NCBI GenBank assembly: GCA_030267965.1
Contig: BRYA01000581.1
Location: forward strand, 1 to 64,000
Reading direction: 5' to 3'
DNA: 64,000 bases
Source of the DNA: Triparma columacea
Lineage: Eukaryota; Sar; Bolidophyceae; Parmales; Triparmaceae
In this document: piece after piece, positions 31,628 to 43,029 of the stretch
How the letters are laid out: each line of letters begins with the position of its first letter
Position numbering within the stretch: the stretch's first letter is position 1
The notes under the pieces: generated by a model
Told to the model about the DNA's origin: nothing
What the model saw: only the letters and a program-made list of their open reading frames with translations
Database searches by the model: none
Program-made: the position numbers and the translations under genes

Positions 31628-32620
31628 ATGCATCTTGGAGTCTTTTTATCCCTTTTACTTTGCGTGGATTCGTTTTTACCTCACCATCGTCCTTTATTCC
31701 TTCAAAACAAGCTTCAAAATAAGGCCCTCTTCGCAAAGAATGTTGCATTCTCAAAGTACCACGGCCTTGGCAACGATTTCATACTCATTAACAATCTGGA
31801 ATCTGGAACTCCTCCCCTAACTCCCGAGGAGAGCTCGAGGCTTTGCGATCGTAACTTTGGAATAGGCGCGGATGGGGTCATCTTTGCAAGCAAGAGTGAA
31901 AAGGATGGTTTTGACCTCAAGATGACGATCTACAATAGCGACGGTACCGAGCCCGAGATGTGTGGGAACGGTATTAGGACTTTGGCACAGTTCTTGGTAG
32001 ATGAGAGCGCCAAGGAGGGCGACATGCCTACCCTCCCCTTCACATATAACATTGAGACTCTTGCTGGGCCCATCCTCCCCAAGGTGGAGGCGTCCCGAGA
32101 GATCGAGGTCGACATGGGTTACCCCATTTTTACCGCTGCGGAAATTCCGACTACACTTGATGCCAACTTTCAAGACGGCGGCGTGGTAGACCAGGACATT
32201 GACGTTAATGGCAAGACCTTCAAGTGCAGTCTCGTCAGTATGGGTAACCCCCACTGCGTCGTCTTCACCTCTGGTCCCGAGATCGTTTCTGACGCCGAAT
32301 TGATGGACTGGGGCTCCGTCCTTGAGTCGCACCCCGCGTTCCCTGCCAACACCAACGTCGAGTTCGTGGCTGTGCAGAGCGACACGCACGTCACCATGAA
32401 GGTTTACGAGAGGGGGGCGGGGCCGACCCTCGCGTGCGGGACGGGGGCTTGCGCTCTAGTCATCGCAGCGGTCAGGTCGGGGCGGATCCCTCACGCTAGG
32501 GACGGAGTGAGGGTTACACTGCCGGGGGGGGACCTGGTTATACAGTGGGGGGGAGAGGGGGAGAAGGTCTACATGACGGGACCGGCCGTCCTATCGTTCA
32601 AGGGCTCCGTGGAGGTGTGA
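31628..32620 (+). CDS. dapF: Diaminopimelate epimerase, plastid-targeted
   Basis: A 330-residue single-exon gene. The enzyme interconverts LL- and meso-diaminopimelate in lysine biosynthesis, using two cysteines as acid and base. Both are present: DGTEPEMCGNGIRTLAQF (about Cys 105) and PTLACGTGACALVIAAVRSG (about Cys 277). Other family segments are FSKYHGLGNDFILI at the start of the mature domain, MGNPHCVVF and NTNVEFVAV. The first 38 residues (MHLGVFLSLLLCVDS then FLPHHRPLFLQNK) form a signal peptide with Phe at the likely cleavage site plus a basic stretch, indicating import into a secondary plastid. This fits the plastid location of the DAP pathway in algae. Length and motifs indicate an intact, active enzyme. 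Confidence 0.92.
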   Translation: MHLGVFLSLLLCVDSFLPHHRPLFLQNKLQNKALFAKNVAFSKYHGLGNDFILINNLESGTPPLTPEESSRLCDRNFGIGADGVIFASKSEKDGFDLKMTIYNSDGTEPEMCGNGIRTLAQFLVDESAKEGDMPTLPFTYNIETLAGPILPKVEASREIEVDMGYPIFTAAEIPTTLDANFQDGGVVDQDIDVNGKTFKCSLVSMGNPHCVVFTSGPEIVSDAELMDWGSVLESHPAFPANTNVEFVAVQSDTHVTMKVYERGAGPTLACGTGACALVIAAVRSGRIPHARDGVRVTLPGGDLVIQWGGEGEKVYMTGPAVLSFKGSVEV

Positions 32621-32763
32621 AGGGGGTAATTGGATAGCAAGAATTCTTTTGGATGTTAAAAATGGCAACTTATCACCACATTACGTAACGTGAAGAGCCG
32701 ACGCGCCGATGCGCCGAGGGGCCTAACTTTTCTTAACACCCGCACACGTACACCTGTCGTCGC

Positions 32764-33118
32764 TCAGAGCAACCTTCCCTTGAACTCCTTCCTCTCCTCC
32801 ATCTCACTCTTTGTCCAGTAATAAACAAAGAGGGGGAAAGCAGCGCAGGTTCCAATCAACCAAGGCACATTGTCAGGGCCGAATTCGAATCTGGAGGGTG
32901 AGTGGGGGCAAGGGAGTGGGGTAAGGGGAGGAAGTGGGGTAAGGGGAGGAAGTGGGGTAAGGGGAGGAAGTGGATTAATCACAGAAAATGGGTCAATCAC
33001 AGGAAGTGGGTTAACCACAGGAAGAGACAAAGGCTACTTACGTCTTCTCCGTTATCTCACGCTTGCCATTCCACTCCTCAACATGGAAGTTCTTCTTGAC
33101 CCCCATCTTTCCCGCCAT
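32764..33118 (-). CDS. Small single-pass protein, possibly mitochondrial
   Basis: Two exons, 33118-33042 and 32890-32764, join at phase 2 (AAGAC|GTAAGT; CCCTCCAG) for 67 residues. The first exon is basic (MAGKMGVKKNFHVEEWNGKR). The second carries one hydrophobic segment (NVPWLIGTCAAFPLFVYYWT) and a charged C-terminus (KSEMEERKEFKGRLL). The size and layout resemble accessory single-helix subunits of respiratory complexes, but I do not recognise the family. The intron is largely a minisatellite that happens to be open in the frame of exon 2, so exon 2 alone looks like a longer, proline-rich protein. That reading is probably wrong. Confidence 0.6.
32915..33022 (-). repeat. Intronic 18-bp minisatellite
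   Basis: Three near-perfect copies of AGTGGGGTAAGGGGAGGA (32915-32968) are followed by three related 18-bp units ending in ATCACAG or ACCACAG. It occupies most of the 151-nt intron (32891-33041) of the small membrane-protein gene. Confidence 0.85.
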
Positions 33119-33523
33119 ATTCCGCCTGAGGGTGCAGGACACGTGGGTATGAGTGTGAGAGGCAAAACGGACATAGAGTAGTGAGACAATAGGTCAATAA
33201 TAGGGGACGAATAGGTGAATGATAGGTGAAAATAGGAGACATGAAAAGGGGTTGTAAGAGGGTTTGTACGATAGTCCAATAATTTGTGGTATTAACGCAT
33301 TTTAAGATACCCATATACAAACATATAGACATATAATATACACATAAGCAGAATAATTAACTCAAAAGATCATATAACGTCCCATGGCTTGTGAAATCTG
33401 CCCACAAAACCCAACCAACCCAACCGAGATCTCTCCACAGTTTGAGTCTAATTACGACAATATTGTTAAACCATAACCACTCATGGCCACTCAACCACAC
33501 AGACTTACTTCTGCACACCACCA
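33119..33523. other. AT-rich intergenic region
   Basis: About 400 bp between the divergent small membrane-protein gene and the EF-hand/carrier-like gene. It is AT-rich around 33290-33370, with no coding frame that carries recognisable protein sequence. Confidence 0.4.
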
Positions 33524-34383
33524 ATGACCCGACTTGGCACTCTTGCAGCTATTCTAGAGAGCATTCTATTTTGTCAGGGGAGGGGCCTTCCTCTGGACTT
33601 CCTTGTTTGTGGAGAGAACATCTTAAAGTAATTCACTTTCAACACTCCAACCGCACTCACTAACAGCCCCGACATTTATTCGTATAAAACTTCAATTGAC
33701 TACATTCTCTCCATTTTAAAACCATTTTTTGCGCAGACTGGTGAGAATGGGCAGAAGCGAAAAGACACTCTCGACGACGAGATAAATAGTACCTTGATCC
33801 CTCGGGCGACGGGCAGATAGACCTCGTGGAGCTCGAAGGTGCCTTTCGTAAAGCAAGGCGAGCTCGGGCGAATTCCAAAAACTGACGCAACCCCTCGGTC
33901 TTCGCTTCGCTCATCTCGCGCAGGGCCCTCGGGCTTGCCTTCTTCAGTGCTTTCTCATATGCATACCCCCCTCTCGTAAAAACAAACGAAGCCTCTAAGG
34001 TTATCCCCGCGTCAATCGCGGCGGGGGTCTTAACTACGTTGCTTATCGCCCCTGTTGACTTTGTCCGTGGCTCTATCAACCCCAAGCCTTCCTCCTTCTT
34101 ATCCTCCCTGCCACTATCAACCGTCGCCTTCACGACAAGTACGTTCTCAATCTATTGGATCAACCGGGACTCGTCTGACTCTTTGTCCCGTGTCAGATGG
34201 TGTGCTCTTTCCGCTTTGCTTGGTTCAATCGCTGAGGTGCCCTTTGACAGAGCAAAGATCCAAATGGCAGGCAACCTACCAAGAGCGACGATCCTGGCCC
34301 TTGCGCGCGTTCCCCTTGGAGCGATGATGCTGTTCGCCACAGATTACGCATTAATCGAGCCTCCAGCAAAACCAAAACCATGA
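33524..34383 (+). pseudogene. EF-hand plus mitochondrial-carrier-like gene, frame apparently broken
   Basis: The plus strand encodes, in order, a possible start exon at ATG 33524 (MTRLGTLAAILESILFC). Next comes IDYILSILKPFFAQTG and then KDTLDDEIN near 33760-33790. A canonical EF-hand loop DPSGDGQIDLVE with following helix LEGAFRKARRARA (33804-33875) lies one frame over. From an acceptor at about 33928, an open frame to 34383 holds membrane segments and IAPVDFVRG and AEVPFDRAKIQMAG, which resemble the PxDxxK/R motifs of mitochondrial carriers. Ca-regulated carriers (SCaMC, aralar) combine these parts. The EF-hand frame and the preceding frame differ by one base near 33793, and the intron before the carrier part needs a GC-AG donor. 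A sequence error, an unusual intron or a decaying gene are all possible. Antisense frames are shadows. Confidence 0.45.
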
Positions 34384-34455
34384 ACCAATAAGTGACATGT
34401 TATTTCTATTCTAATATAGTGATACACTTTTCTATTCTATTCCTCCCTCCCCTCC

Positions 34456-35055
34456 TTATCGCTGCCCCTGCAGCAAGTCGCTTGCGATCCCCTGCCTACT
34501 CTGACTTCCTTCAATACCCGTCATTGGCCTCTGGACGCTCACCTGATTCCTCGCAAGCAGCGGCAAATAGTTCGCCTTTTTGTCCATGCCCTCAAACTTT
34601 ACCATCTTGGCCTCCAAACTGTTAGCCTCGATCCTCTCCATGACCTCAGCATCCTCCACCCCCCCCACCCCCTTTAGCACCATCTTCTTTTTCTTGATGA
34701 TCTTCTTCCCGCTGCTCTTGGTAAACTTCTTCTCCCAGCCACCCTCGAGCACTTGCATTGGGGTAGTTGAGGGTCGCTCCGGACCGTCCCCGTCAACCCA
34801 CATTCCCATCATGGCCCCGTTTCCAACACTTGCGCCGCTCGCGCTCGCGATCAGAAGCCTCTGCTGCTCGATATTTCCATCAATCTCCTTCCAGTCAATT
34901 TTGACGTCTCCCCCCTTCTCCTTCTCCTTAAACTCGTTCACGATTTCTGTGCTTCTCTTAAACAGCGCGGGGGTATGAACAGGATCACCAACGCCCCCCT
35001 CCTCACCCCCCTCATCGCCCCCGCCGAGCCCCTTCTGGCTCTCCTTCATCTTCCC
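34456..35055 (-). other. Open in-frame extension after the stop of the giant coiled-coil gene
   Basis: The stop codon TGA at 35058-35056 is followed in the same frame by GGG AAG ATG and 197 further sense codons from that ATG to a stop at 34456. The encoded sequence is not low-complexity throughout (for example DVKIDWKEIDGNIEQQRLLI, MQVLEGGWEKKFTKSSGKK) and its Lys/Glu-rich style matches the upstream protein. Only 6 bases separate the stop from the ATG, so a separate gene with its own promoter is unlikely. Readthrough, a strain-specific nonsense mutation or a sequencing error would all make this the true C-terminus. Confidence 0.6.
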
Positions 35056-38000
35056 TCATCCTATGAGCCCCTTGTACGTCATGTCGTCAAAAAGCCTACT
35101 CGTGATCACCTCAATCCTCTCGTAAAGCTCCCTCAGCATCTCCGTGTACCCATTATCATCCTTCTTGACCTCGGCAATCTTGATCTCCACTTTCTCTAGC
35201 TCATCCTTGCACTTTTTCTTGAGCTCCGTGAGGGCCTTGACCTCCCTCACCATGCCCCTCCTCGCTTGTGCCCTCTTCAAATCACTATTAATCTTGTCCA
35301 GGCTCTGCGTGTAGGTCATCTTCTGCACAAGAAGGTTATTCAGGAGTTTCATCACCCACTGTTTCTCCTTCATGGTGCGTTCCAGCACCTCCAGCTTCCC
35401 GTGGTCCCCATCGTCGTTGCCCTCCAGTTGGTACTCCAGTAGGGCCTCGTACTTCTTCTCAGCCTTGGTGACGTGGTCCTGCAACGCAGAGACTCTTTGC
35501 TTCAGCGCGGCGATGACATCCTCGACGTCCTCGCTGATGTAATCAGCCTTGAAGGTCCTAATCAGCTTGTAGCTGTTGTCAAGGCTATCGACGAGGATCG
35601 CGTTCTCTCTCTCCTTCAAACCGTTCTCCTCCTCCCTCCTCTGCGCCTCCTCCTTCTTTCTAAGCTTTAGCTGACTAAGCGCCTTGTCCATCATGGCCAT
35701 GTCGTGCTCCAGTGCTCTCGTGACCACATCAGTTGTCTCAATTTGTTCCTTCATTTCCCGCGGGTTCATTTTCGCGAGTTCCGTGTCTTCGTCAATATCC
35801 TCCTTCCCCTGTTCTTCGTTCCCACCCTCCTCCTTCATAACCCCCTTCGACCCAACTCCGGCGGCGGTGGCGCCACGAGGTTGGATGCTCATCCTTCTGC
35901 TCAACCTCTTGGCGTTTTGGTAATCATTCGTGCTCTGCTCAATGAGTTTCTTGTACTGCTCACTTTCGGCTCCCCCCCCCTCTTTCCCCCCCTCTCCCCC
36001 CCCCTCCTTCTCCCCCCCTTCCTCCTGAGCAAATGCATCATCAAACCTCATGCTAAGCCCCCTCCCTCCCCGCCCCCCCTCTGCCTCAATCATACTACTT
36101 CTGCTCCATGGCCTCCCCGTGCTCCCTGGCCTGCTTCCCGTGCTCCCCGGAGTCCCTGGGCTTCCAATTCCGAGGTGTGACGGGGTGTTCACGTTCAACA
36201 AGACGCTCTTCTTCTTGCCCTGCTTGCTTGGCATGGACAACTTCATGATGTCCATGATTAAGTGCGAAGACCTTTCATGCATCTTAGCCATTAATTTCCT
36301 CTCTTTGTTAAAGTCAGAAATGCTTATCAAGGAATTCCCTTCGTCGCCCTTCCTCTTCCTGTCGTTGAGCATCTTATTCTTGGCAGACCTCCTCGCAGCT
36401 TTGACCTCATCCTCCAACTTGGCAACGTTTTCCCTCTCAACACTAAGCTTGGTCTCAGTACTATCGATTCGAAGTTCCTGCTTTTGCTTTATTTCTTCGA
36501 GGTATTCCTTGATCCGCTTGAGCATCTGGATTTGATCCAGCTGAGGCCAGTCCTTGACTTCACAGTCGAGGTTGATGTCGCCCGTAGAAAGATAAAGGGC
36601 CGCCTTCCACCCACCGCCCAAGTCAATCGCCTGTTTCAGGGACTTAATCTGCGCCGGCATTTCGTATTGGATGCGGTAGCTGGACTTGTCACTCTTGTCC
36701 GCCTTGCCACCTCCCATGACTGACTTCCACTGCTGAAGCATTTTGTTCTTAAGCCATGTCCTCTCGATTTCAGCCCTCAGTGCAGCGCAGGAGTGAACGC
36801 CGAAGTTGACTAGCTCACCGATCATCTCCTCCATGAACAATTCAAGGGTTTCACGAGACTCGATTAGCTGAGGGTCCCTCATTCTCAGCTTTGGTTTGGC
36901 ATCTATGAAGGACTCCAGTTCTTCAAGCTTGAGAGTTACCCTGGACGTTGCATCAACAACTGACCGGAGGCTTTCTTCATCGTAGTCCATGTCAAGGTCG
37001 CCGATCTCAAAGAATGTTTCCTCTTCTGGCTCTTCTTCATCTGCCACAGATGCATCCTCTTCGCTCTCTTCAACGACAACCACCTTCTTCTTCTTCTTTT
37101 TCTTTTTCACGACTACAATCTCCTCCTCCTCATCCTCCTCTGCCCCCTCGTCTTTTCTCTCCTTCTCACCCACTTCAGCCTTCAATTTCTTCACCCCGTG
37201 CTCTTCCTTCACCACCCTTTTTCTGACTTCCTTCGCCTCCGCCTCAAGTTCGTCGAAAGCCCTTCTTTCGTCCCCGAGTCCCTTCTCCATCTTCTCCATC
37301 TCACTTGCGCCAACAACGTTGGCTTCGGCCATCTTTTCGACCTCACTCTTCAACGATTCGTGGACCTTTTCCTCCATCCTTGTGATAGTATTCCTGTGAG
37401 TGGAGAGAGCTGCGTCAAGATTAGTCTCATCCATAACTTTCCCCTTCTTGAAATCATCAAGTTGCTTCCAAATCGTGTCAGCCCTTTCTTTCTCCATCTT
37501 TAAGAGCTCCTCGCCTTTTGCCAATGTCGCCTCGAACTCGGAATCTTTCTCTGAAATGTGCTGAGTAAGCTTCTCGATCGCTTCATCATAGTGCTCCACC
37601 AAGCTCTCCAATTCTTCGACGCTCTTCTTGCTTATCTGGAGTTCCTCCTCCTTGTCACTGAGCAGCTTCTCATGATTCCTCATGAGGTCCAAGATCTTCT
37701 CATACCCCTTTTCATTTTCTGCCAGCTTTTTGCGTCCTTCCTCGTCACCCTCCTGTAGTTCAGCTTTCATCTTTTCCACCTTTTGCCTCAGTTTCTCCTT
37801 CTCGACTTCCCGCTTCTCCATTAGCTTCTTAGTTAGCTCTTTTTCTTTCTCCACAGCTTCCGCGCGGAACGAAATTCGCTTCCTGATGGTCATGATCTCC
37901 CCCTCCCCTTCAACGACCTTGATCCGCAAGTTGTGGACCATGTCCTGGGCTTCTGTGAGGTCAGCCTCCTTAAGTTCGAGAAGCCGACTCTTTTCCATCA

Positions 38001-41000
38001 TCGTTGTCGCCATCTCTTGGAGAGTCCTCTCGTGCTCTTCAGTGAGTTTTTTTATCATCTCGTTGACCCCTGAACTTCGTCCCTGGCCTTTCTCGCCTTC
38101 ACCAGCGGTCGCACCGGTGCCAGATCTTTCACTAAGATGCACGCTAGAAGCCTCCTTCTTGATGACCTCAAGCTGTTCCTGAAGTGTGTCAATGTTTTCT
38201 GCTTGTTGGATGATATTCCTTCTGTGGGCCTCTGAAATCTCCTCGGACCTTTTCTTCTCCTCCGCAAGCCTCGATTCAAGTTCGGCAACCCTCTCGAGCA
38301 TCACCGCTTCTTGTGCAGCAGCACCGGCTGCTTGCTCGGCTAACTCACGTTCCAGGAGGACCTGCCTCTCTTTGGCCGCTTCTTGCTCTATTTTGAGTCC
38401 GTCTAGTTGCCCCTCCAATTCTGTAACTTTTTCCGGATTTATGGCTACGGAAAGCTGCCGTTTTAGTTCCGCCTCAACAAGCTTTTGCTTCTCCACTTCC
38501 TTCTCGGCAACCTTGAGCTCTTTATCCGTTTGCTTCAGCTCGCTTTCAATTTCGAGATTCTTCTCATCCATCTCCTCAAGTTGCTCATCTTCCAGCTCCA
38601 CCATCTCTTCGAGGCGAGCAATCTCTTCCTTCTCAGCTTCTAATTCGGCCTGCAACTTGACTCTAGCCTCCTCCTCCTCCTTCATTTTCTTTGCGAGGGC
38701 CTCATGCTCAAGTCGAAGTGTCTCCCTCTCCTCCTCGAGCTTCTTCCTCTCCTCGGCAGCGGCTTCATTTATCTTTGCCGCAAGCTCTTCCTCCGCCTCC
38801 TTCTTAGCAATGAGATTGTTCTCTTGCTGCTTCATGTCTTTATTTTGCTGCTCTAAGGCCTCCTCCTTCACCTTGGCTTCAGCCATCTTGTCAGTCTTCT
38901 CTTGCGATGTTTTCTTGGCTTTCTTGAAGAGCTTGGTTGCGATTGAATTGGCTTTCAAATTTGCACTGACGGCCGAGGAGAGGGCGACCTTCTGTTTTTT
39001 AACGCCGAAGTAAAGGAGCCGATCTTCAAAGGTATGGCTCATTTTCTTCTGAAGAGGTGGATGTTTCTCTTCCTCATGCTCCTTCTTCTCCTCACTCGAA
39101 TCTTTCTTCCCAGAAGACCCATCCGAATCTGTAGATACACCGCGACGGCGCATGTTCATCTTCATAGCAATCGAGAGACCCACTCCCCCCCTTTTAGGCT
39201 TGGGGGCTGATTCCACGTCGGGCAATGGGACAGGAGGGGTGAGCCCAGCCTGATCTTGGCCTTCCTTGTCCACGCCCTTGTCCTTGGTCTCGTCACTGGC
39301 TTGCTTCTCAACGGCTTGGTCCTCAACGGCTTGGTCCTCAACGGCTTGGTCCTCAACGGCTTGGTCCTCAACGGCTTGGTCCTCAATGGCTTGGTCCTCA
39401 GCGGCTTGGTCCTCAGCGGCTTGGTCCTCAACGGCTTGCTCCTCAACCATCAGTTTGTCCTCTTGCCTCTCAAAATCCGTTACAGATTCTTCTTTCATCT
39501 CGGGATCAACGGTCGCCTCATGAACTGGAGCATTTGTTTCCTTTCCCCCCAAAGGTGCTTCCGAGGGGGGATCGCTGCGTTTCTCAACATTGCCCTTCAC
39601 CTCAACCTTATGATCTGCAACTGGGTTGTCCCCACTTTCCTCTTCCGTCTTCATTTCTTCCTTCCTTTCACTCATGTTCCTCGCACTACTATTGCCAACG
39701 TTACTTGATAACTTCTTCAGCTTCTGCAATCTAGCATCTTTGCTACCCTTCTTGAAGGCGCTCACCGTCTTGGTGAGCATGCCGAGTTTAGCGAAAGACA
39801 TTTTGCGCTTCTCTTTTGATACTTCCTCTGCAGCTTCAGCATCAGCACGAGAAGCTGACATTTGGGCCTTCATATTTGCGGTGAGAGTCTTGGCTGCATT
39901 CAACATGTCTTTGGACATCCTCGAGCCTAACTTTTCCATATTCTCAGCGAGCAATTCCTTCGTTTTCTTCAGCAAGTTCTCAAGCTCGGCAATGCGTCTC
40001 TTTTGTTCAGCATTGGCCACAGTCAGTTCTTGCCTGGCCTCTTCGCTTTCCTTTAGCTCACCCTGAGCAGCCTCTAGAGCATTTTTAACTTTCTCGTCGT
40101 CCATCAGCCCTTTCTCAGACGCATTTTTCTTTTCGACAGCGAGGAGTTGCCCAAATTCTACAAGTTCTGTTTCGGACCTCTTCCAGCTTTCTGTGTCTGT
40201 GGACTCTAAAATCACGGACATGAGCGACTCCATCCGGTCGAGCTGCTCGGTGCCTTCGAGGAGGTTAGATGGGACACATAGAGAGGCGAGATGCTCTAAC
40301 TTTAATTTGTACCGGTCGGTGCTTTGCTTGTGTTGGAGGATGACTGCCTCACTTTCGCTGCGGAATCTTTTCGCCTCTTCTTCAAGCTCTTCGGCCCGTC
40401 CAGGAAGAGTAGCACCAGCAACTCCTTCGAGTTCCTCTGTCTTCTTCTTAAGGGCCTCTTCTTTGTCAGAAAGGGCCGAAATCGCTTCCGCAAGCTGGGC
40501 CTTAAGCTTCTTTATGTTATCTTCATCACCTTTTCCCGATTGCTGATTCTGTTCTTTCGACCCCGCCTTGAGCTTCTCTCTCTCCTTCTTTTCCTTTTCC
40601 TTCAATTTCTCCTTCTCCGTCTTCTCCGATCTCTCCTTCTCCTTCTCAAACCATTTTCTCTCCTTCTCAATTGCTTTCTCGTTATCTTCCTTTTGTTGTT
40701 CGAGATCGCGCGATAAACTCTGACTAAGCCTCCTCTGCTTTTCGAGTTCGCTCGTGGACTCGGATAGCTTGAGTAAGTCAGACTTCCTCTCTCCTTTTTC
40801 GACCTCCAGCTCCTTCTTCAGCCTCGCTACCTCCTCTTCAAGATCCTTATTGGTGGCGTTGCCGTCTTTCTTGGATGAAGTGCCAGCCTTTGAGGCCTTT
40901 CCTATTTGTTCCTCCATCTCATCCATCCTGATAGCCCTATCCTTAAGCTCCGCCTTGTAGTATTCGGCCTGCGACTTGAGCTCTTCCTTCAACTTAGCGA

Positions 41001-42806
41001 GTTCTCTCTCGTGGTCAGAAACCAGAGACAATATCTTGGCCTTGTTCCCCTCATCCAATTCACTCAGCTGTTCTTTGAGGCTCTTGACGTCTTCTTTGAG
41101 CACTTGGTTCAAGTCGTTCATTTCTTGAGACGCCTTTGCCGCCTCCCTTTTGGCTCTCTTCTCGGCCTCTTTGATTTTCGCATCCATGCCAAAGTCAGAG
41201 TCTGCTGCCTGACCTTTGTAGAAGCTCATCTTGGATTCCAAATCGGATATGCTCTGCCTTAGATTCTTGATGAGTGCCTCCTTCTCAGCCAACTGCTCCT
41301 CAAGCTCGGCTTTCTCAGCAGCCAAAGCTCCGCCGGAGGAAGTGCCACCCTTAAACAAGGCGCCTATCGTAGGATCCCGCGAGACGGTCTCTATCCTCTT
41401 GCATTTGACCTCAAGAGCAGCCTTCTCTTCCTCAAGGACGAGGCACTGTGAAGAGCGAGAAGGGGCCAGGAACGATTAGCTACGGTAGGATAGCACTAGG
41501 CTGCCCTTAAATTCCTATCCTACTCTGCTCACCTTTTTCTTTAGCGCATGTATCTGTTCCCTGTGGTCAGACGAGGACAAATTATTCTGCTCCAGGAACG
41601 CACTGACCTCGTCGTCAGCCTTCTCGAGGCGCTTGTTCAGCTCCTTTCTTTCCCTCTCAAAAGCTTCTTTACCGGCCATTAACTCAAACTGCGCATCGCG
41701 GAGGTTCTTCTCCAAGGCAATGATTTGTAAGGAGGGGTCTTCCACTTCAACTGCCGGACCATCATCGCCTCCTTTGACGATAGTCTTAAATTTAGGATTC
41801 AGCGCGTCGTTGTAAGCGCGCCTTAATGACTTCATGACCTCACCGAGTTTTTCGGTCGACTTCAGTGTATGGTCATCCAGTTTCTTAGCAGCTGCACGGG
41901 TGCCACGGAGCACGTCAGATAGGGACATGATGTAAGATTCCATTTCTGTAACATCTTCCCCCCCATCATCCTCATCGACTTTATCTAGTCCATAGAACCA
42001 GTTCTTGAGACCGTTCAGGACTTCTTTCTGCGAATGAAGAGCGGAAGCCAAGAGAGTAGCGGGATGAGCATTGCGAAATGGGTTGCGATATCGAGTTAGA
42101 GGTGATAGCGGTGGCGACTTCGAGGCAGAGTTGTCAAGAACGTAGGTAGACTGTTCAATGAAGTGCGGCGCGCTTCGCATCGTCTTCATGACGCTCTTTC
42201 ACTTTTCGTTCATTCTCACCTGTTCCATTCCAAGCTGTGGAGGAGTTGAGTTGAGTGAAGTGGAGTACGTAAGTTGGTGCTTCAATAATCGGCATATAGG
42301 CGAAGAACGAAGCAATGGTGCATACCCAAGATCCTACCCCTACCCAATGCCAATTCACCCGACAAACTCAAACTCACCTTAACATGGTCAAGCATGATCA
42401 TAGTCATCCTCCCCTTGTCCTGCTGGAACTTCTTGAACTGCAACTCGGACGAAATTACGTGCTGCTTGATTGTCCCTTTCTCCTCCCCAGCCCCCCCCTT
42501 CTTGGAGGAAGCCAGGCTGCCCGACGACCTCCTGCCATTGACTGCATTGGAGCCCTTCGCCTCGGCAGACGAACCAACAATAAGCTGGCTGACAGCACCA
42601 TCATAGTCCACCGTCAGCTTGTCTATGCGCCCCATTATCTCCTTTGCCTCACTCCTTAGAGCCATCTTCTTCTCGAAGCTTGTCTGCTCATTATTGGCAA
42701 AGACCTTTTTAGCCTTTCCCGCCGTTTTCGCGCCTCGCGCGTCACTTCGAGACTTTGACTTCGCCTTATAAAAGGGCGACTCAGCCAATTTGTGTCGTGA
42801 CGCCAT
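35056..42806 (-). CDS. Giant coiled-coil protein, about 2,440 residues
   Basis: Four exons: 42806-42378, a 15-nt microexon 42234-42220 (LGMEQ), 42027-41533 and 41445-35056. All joins are phase 0. The start [20 protein letters not shown] is basic. From about residue 65 nearly the whole chain is heptad-type coiled coil rich in Glu, Lys, Leu and Ala, interrupted near residue 770 by nine EDQAV-type pentapeptides, and by a Ser/Gly-rich hinge ([20 protein letters not shown]). Around codons 1540-1690 lies a less repetitive, possibly globular segment ([40 protein letters not shown]). The architecture suits a long structural tether such as a golgin, centrosomal/basal-body or nuclear-lamina-like protein. 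No family assignment is possible. The stop TGA is followed in frame by a 200-codon open extension. Confidence 0.8.
39311..39445 (-). repeat. Coding 15-bp minisatellite, nine units
   Basis: Nine tandem copies of ACGGCTTGGTCCTCA (plus strand) with 0-2 changes each. Read on the minus strand they encode the pentapeptide EDQAV and variants inside the giant coiled-coil protein. The 15-bp period keeps the frame. Confidence 0.92.
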
Positions 42807-43029
42807 GTCACCAGCCTGGGACTTGTGAGCAGTTAGGAGGGCAGCGAAGCGAAAAGAAGGGTGAAAAACCTGCACCAGAACAGTTTTTTTGTTCCTTCGG
42901 TAGCTTTCTCTCCAAAATTGACCCTAAAACGGCAGAATAAGAGTTACGAACAGCCCCACTCGAAGCCTTCAAGAGCCGCGGATCCGTACGGCAATATTGG
43001 GAAGCCTGAAGCAGAGAATTCTTCTTGCC

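Noticed and set aside
33660..34133. 157-codon minus-strand frame in the EF-hand/carrier region
   Set aside because: The plus strand contains a canonical EF-hand loop and carrier-like motifs in the same DNA, whereas the minus frame has no recognisable content.
39311..39445. Possible CRISPR array
   Set aside because: Units are contiguous 15-mers without spacers, lie inside a coding frame and encode a pentapeptide repeat in a eukaryotic gene.
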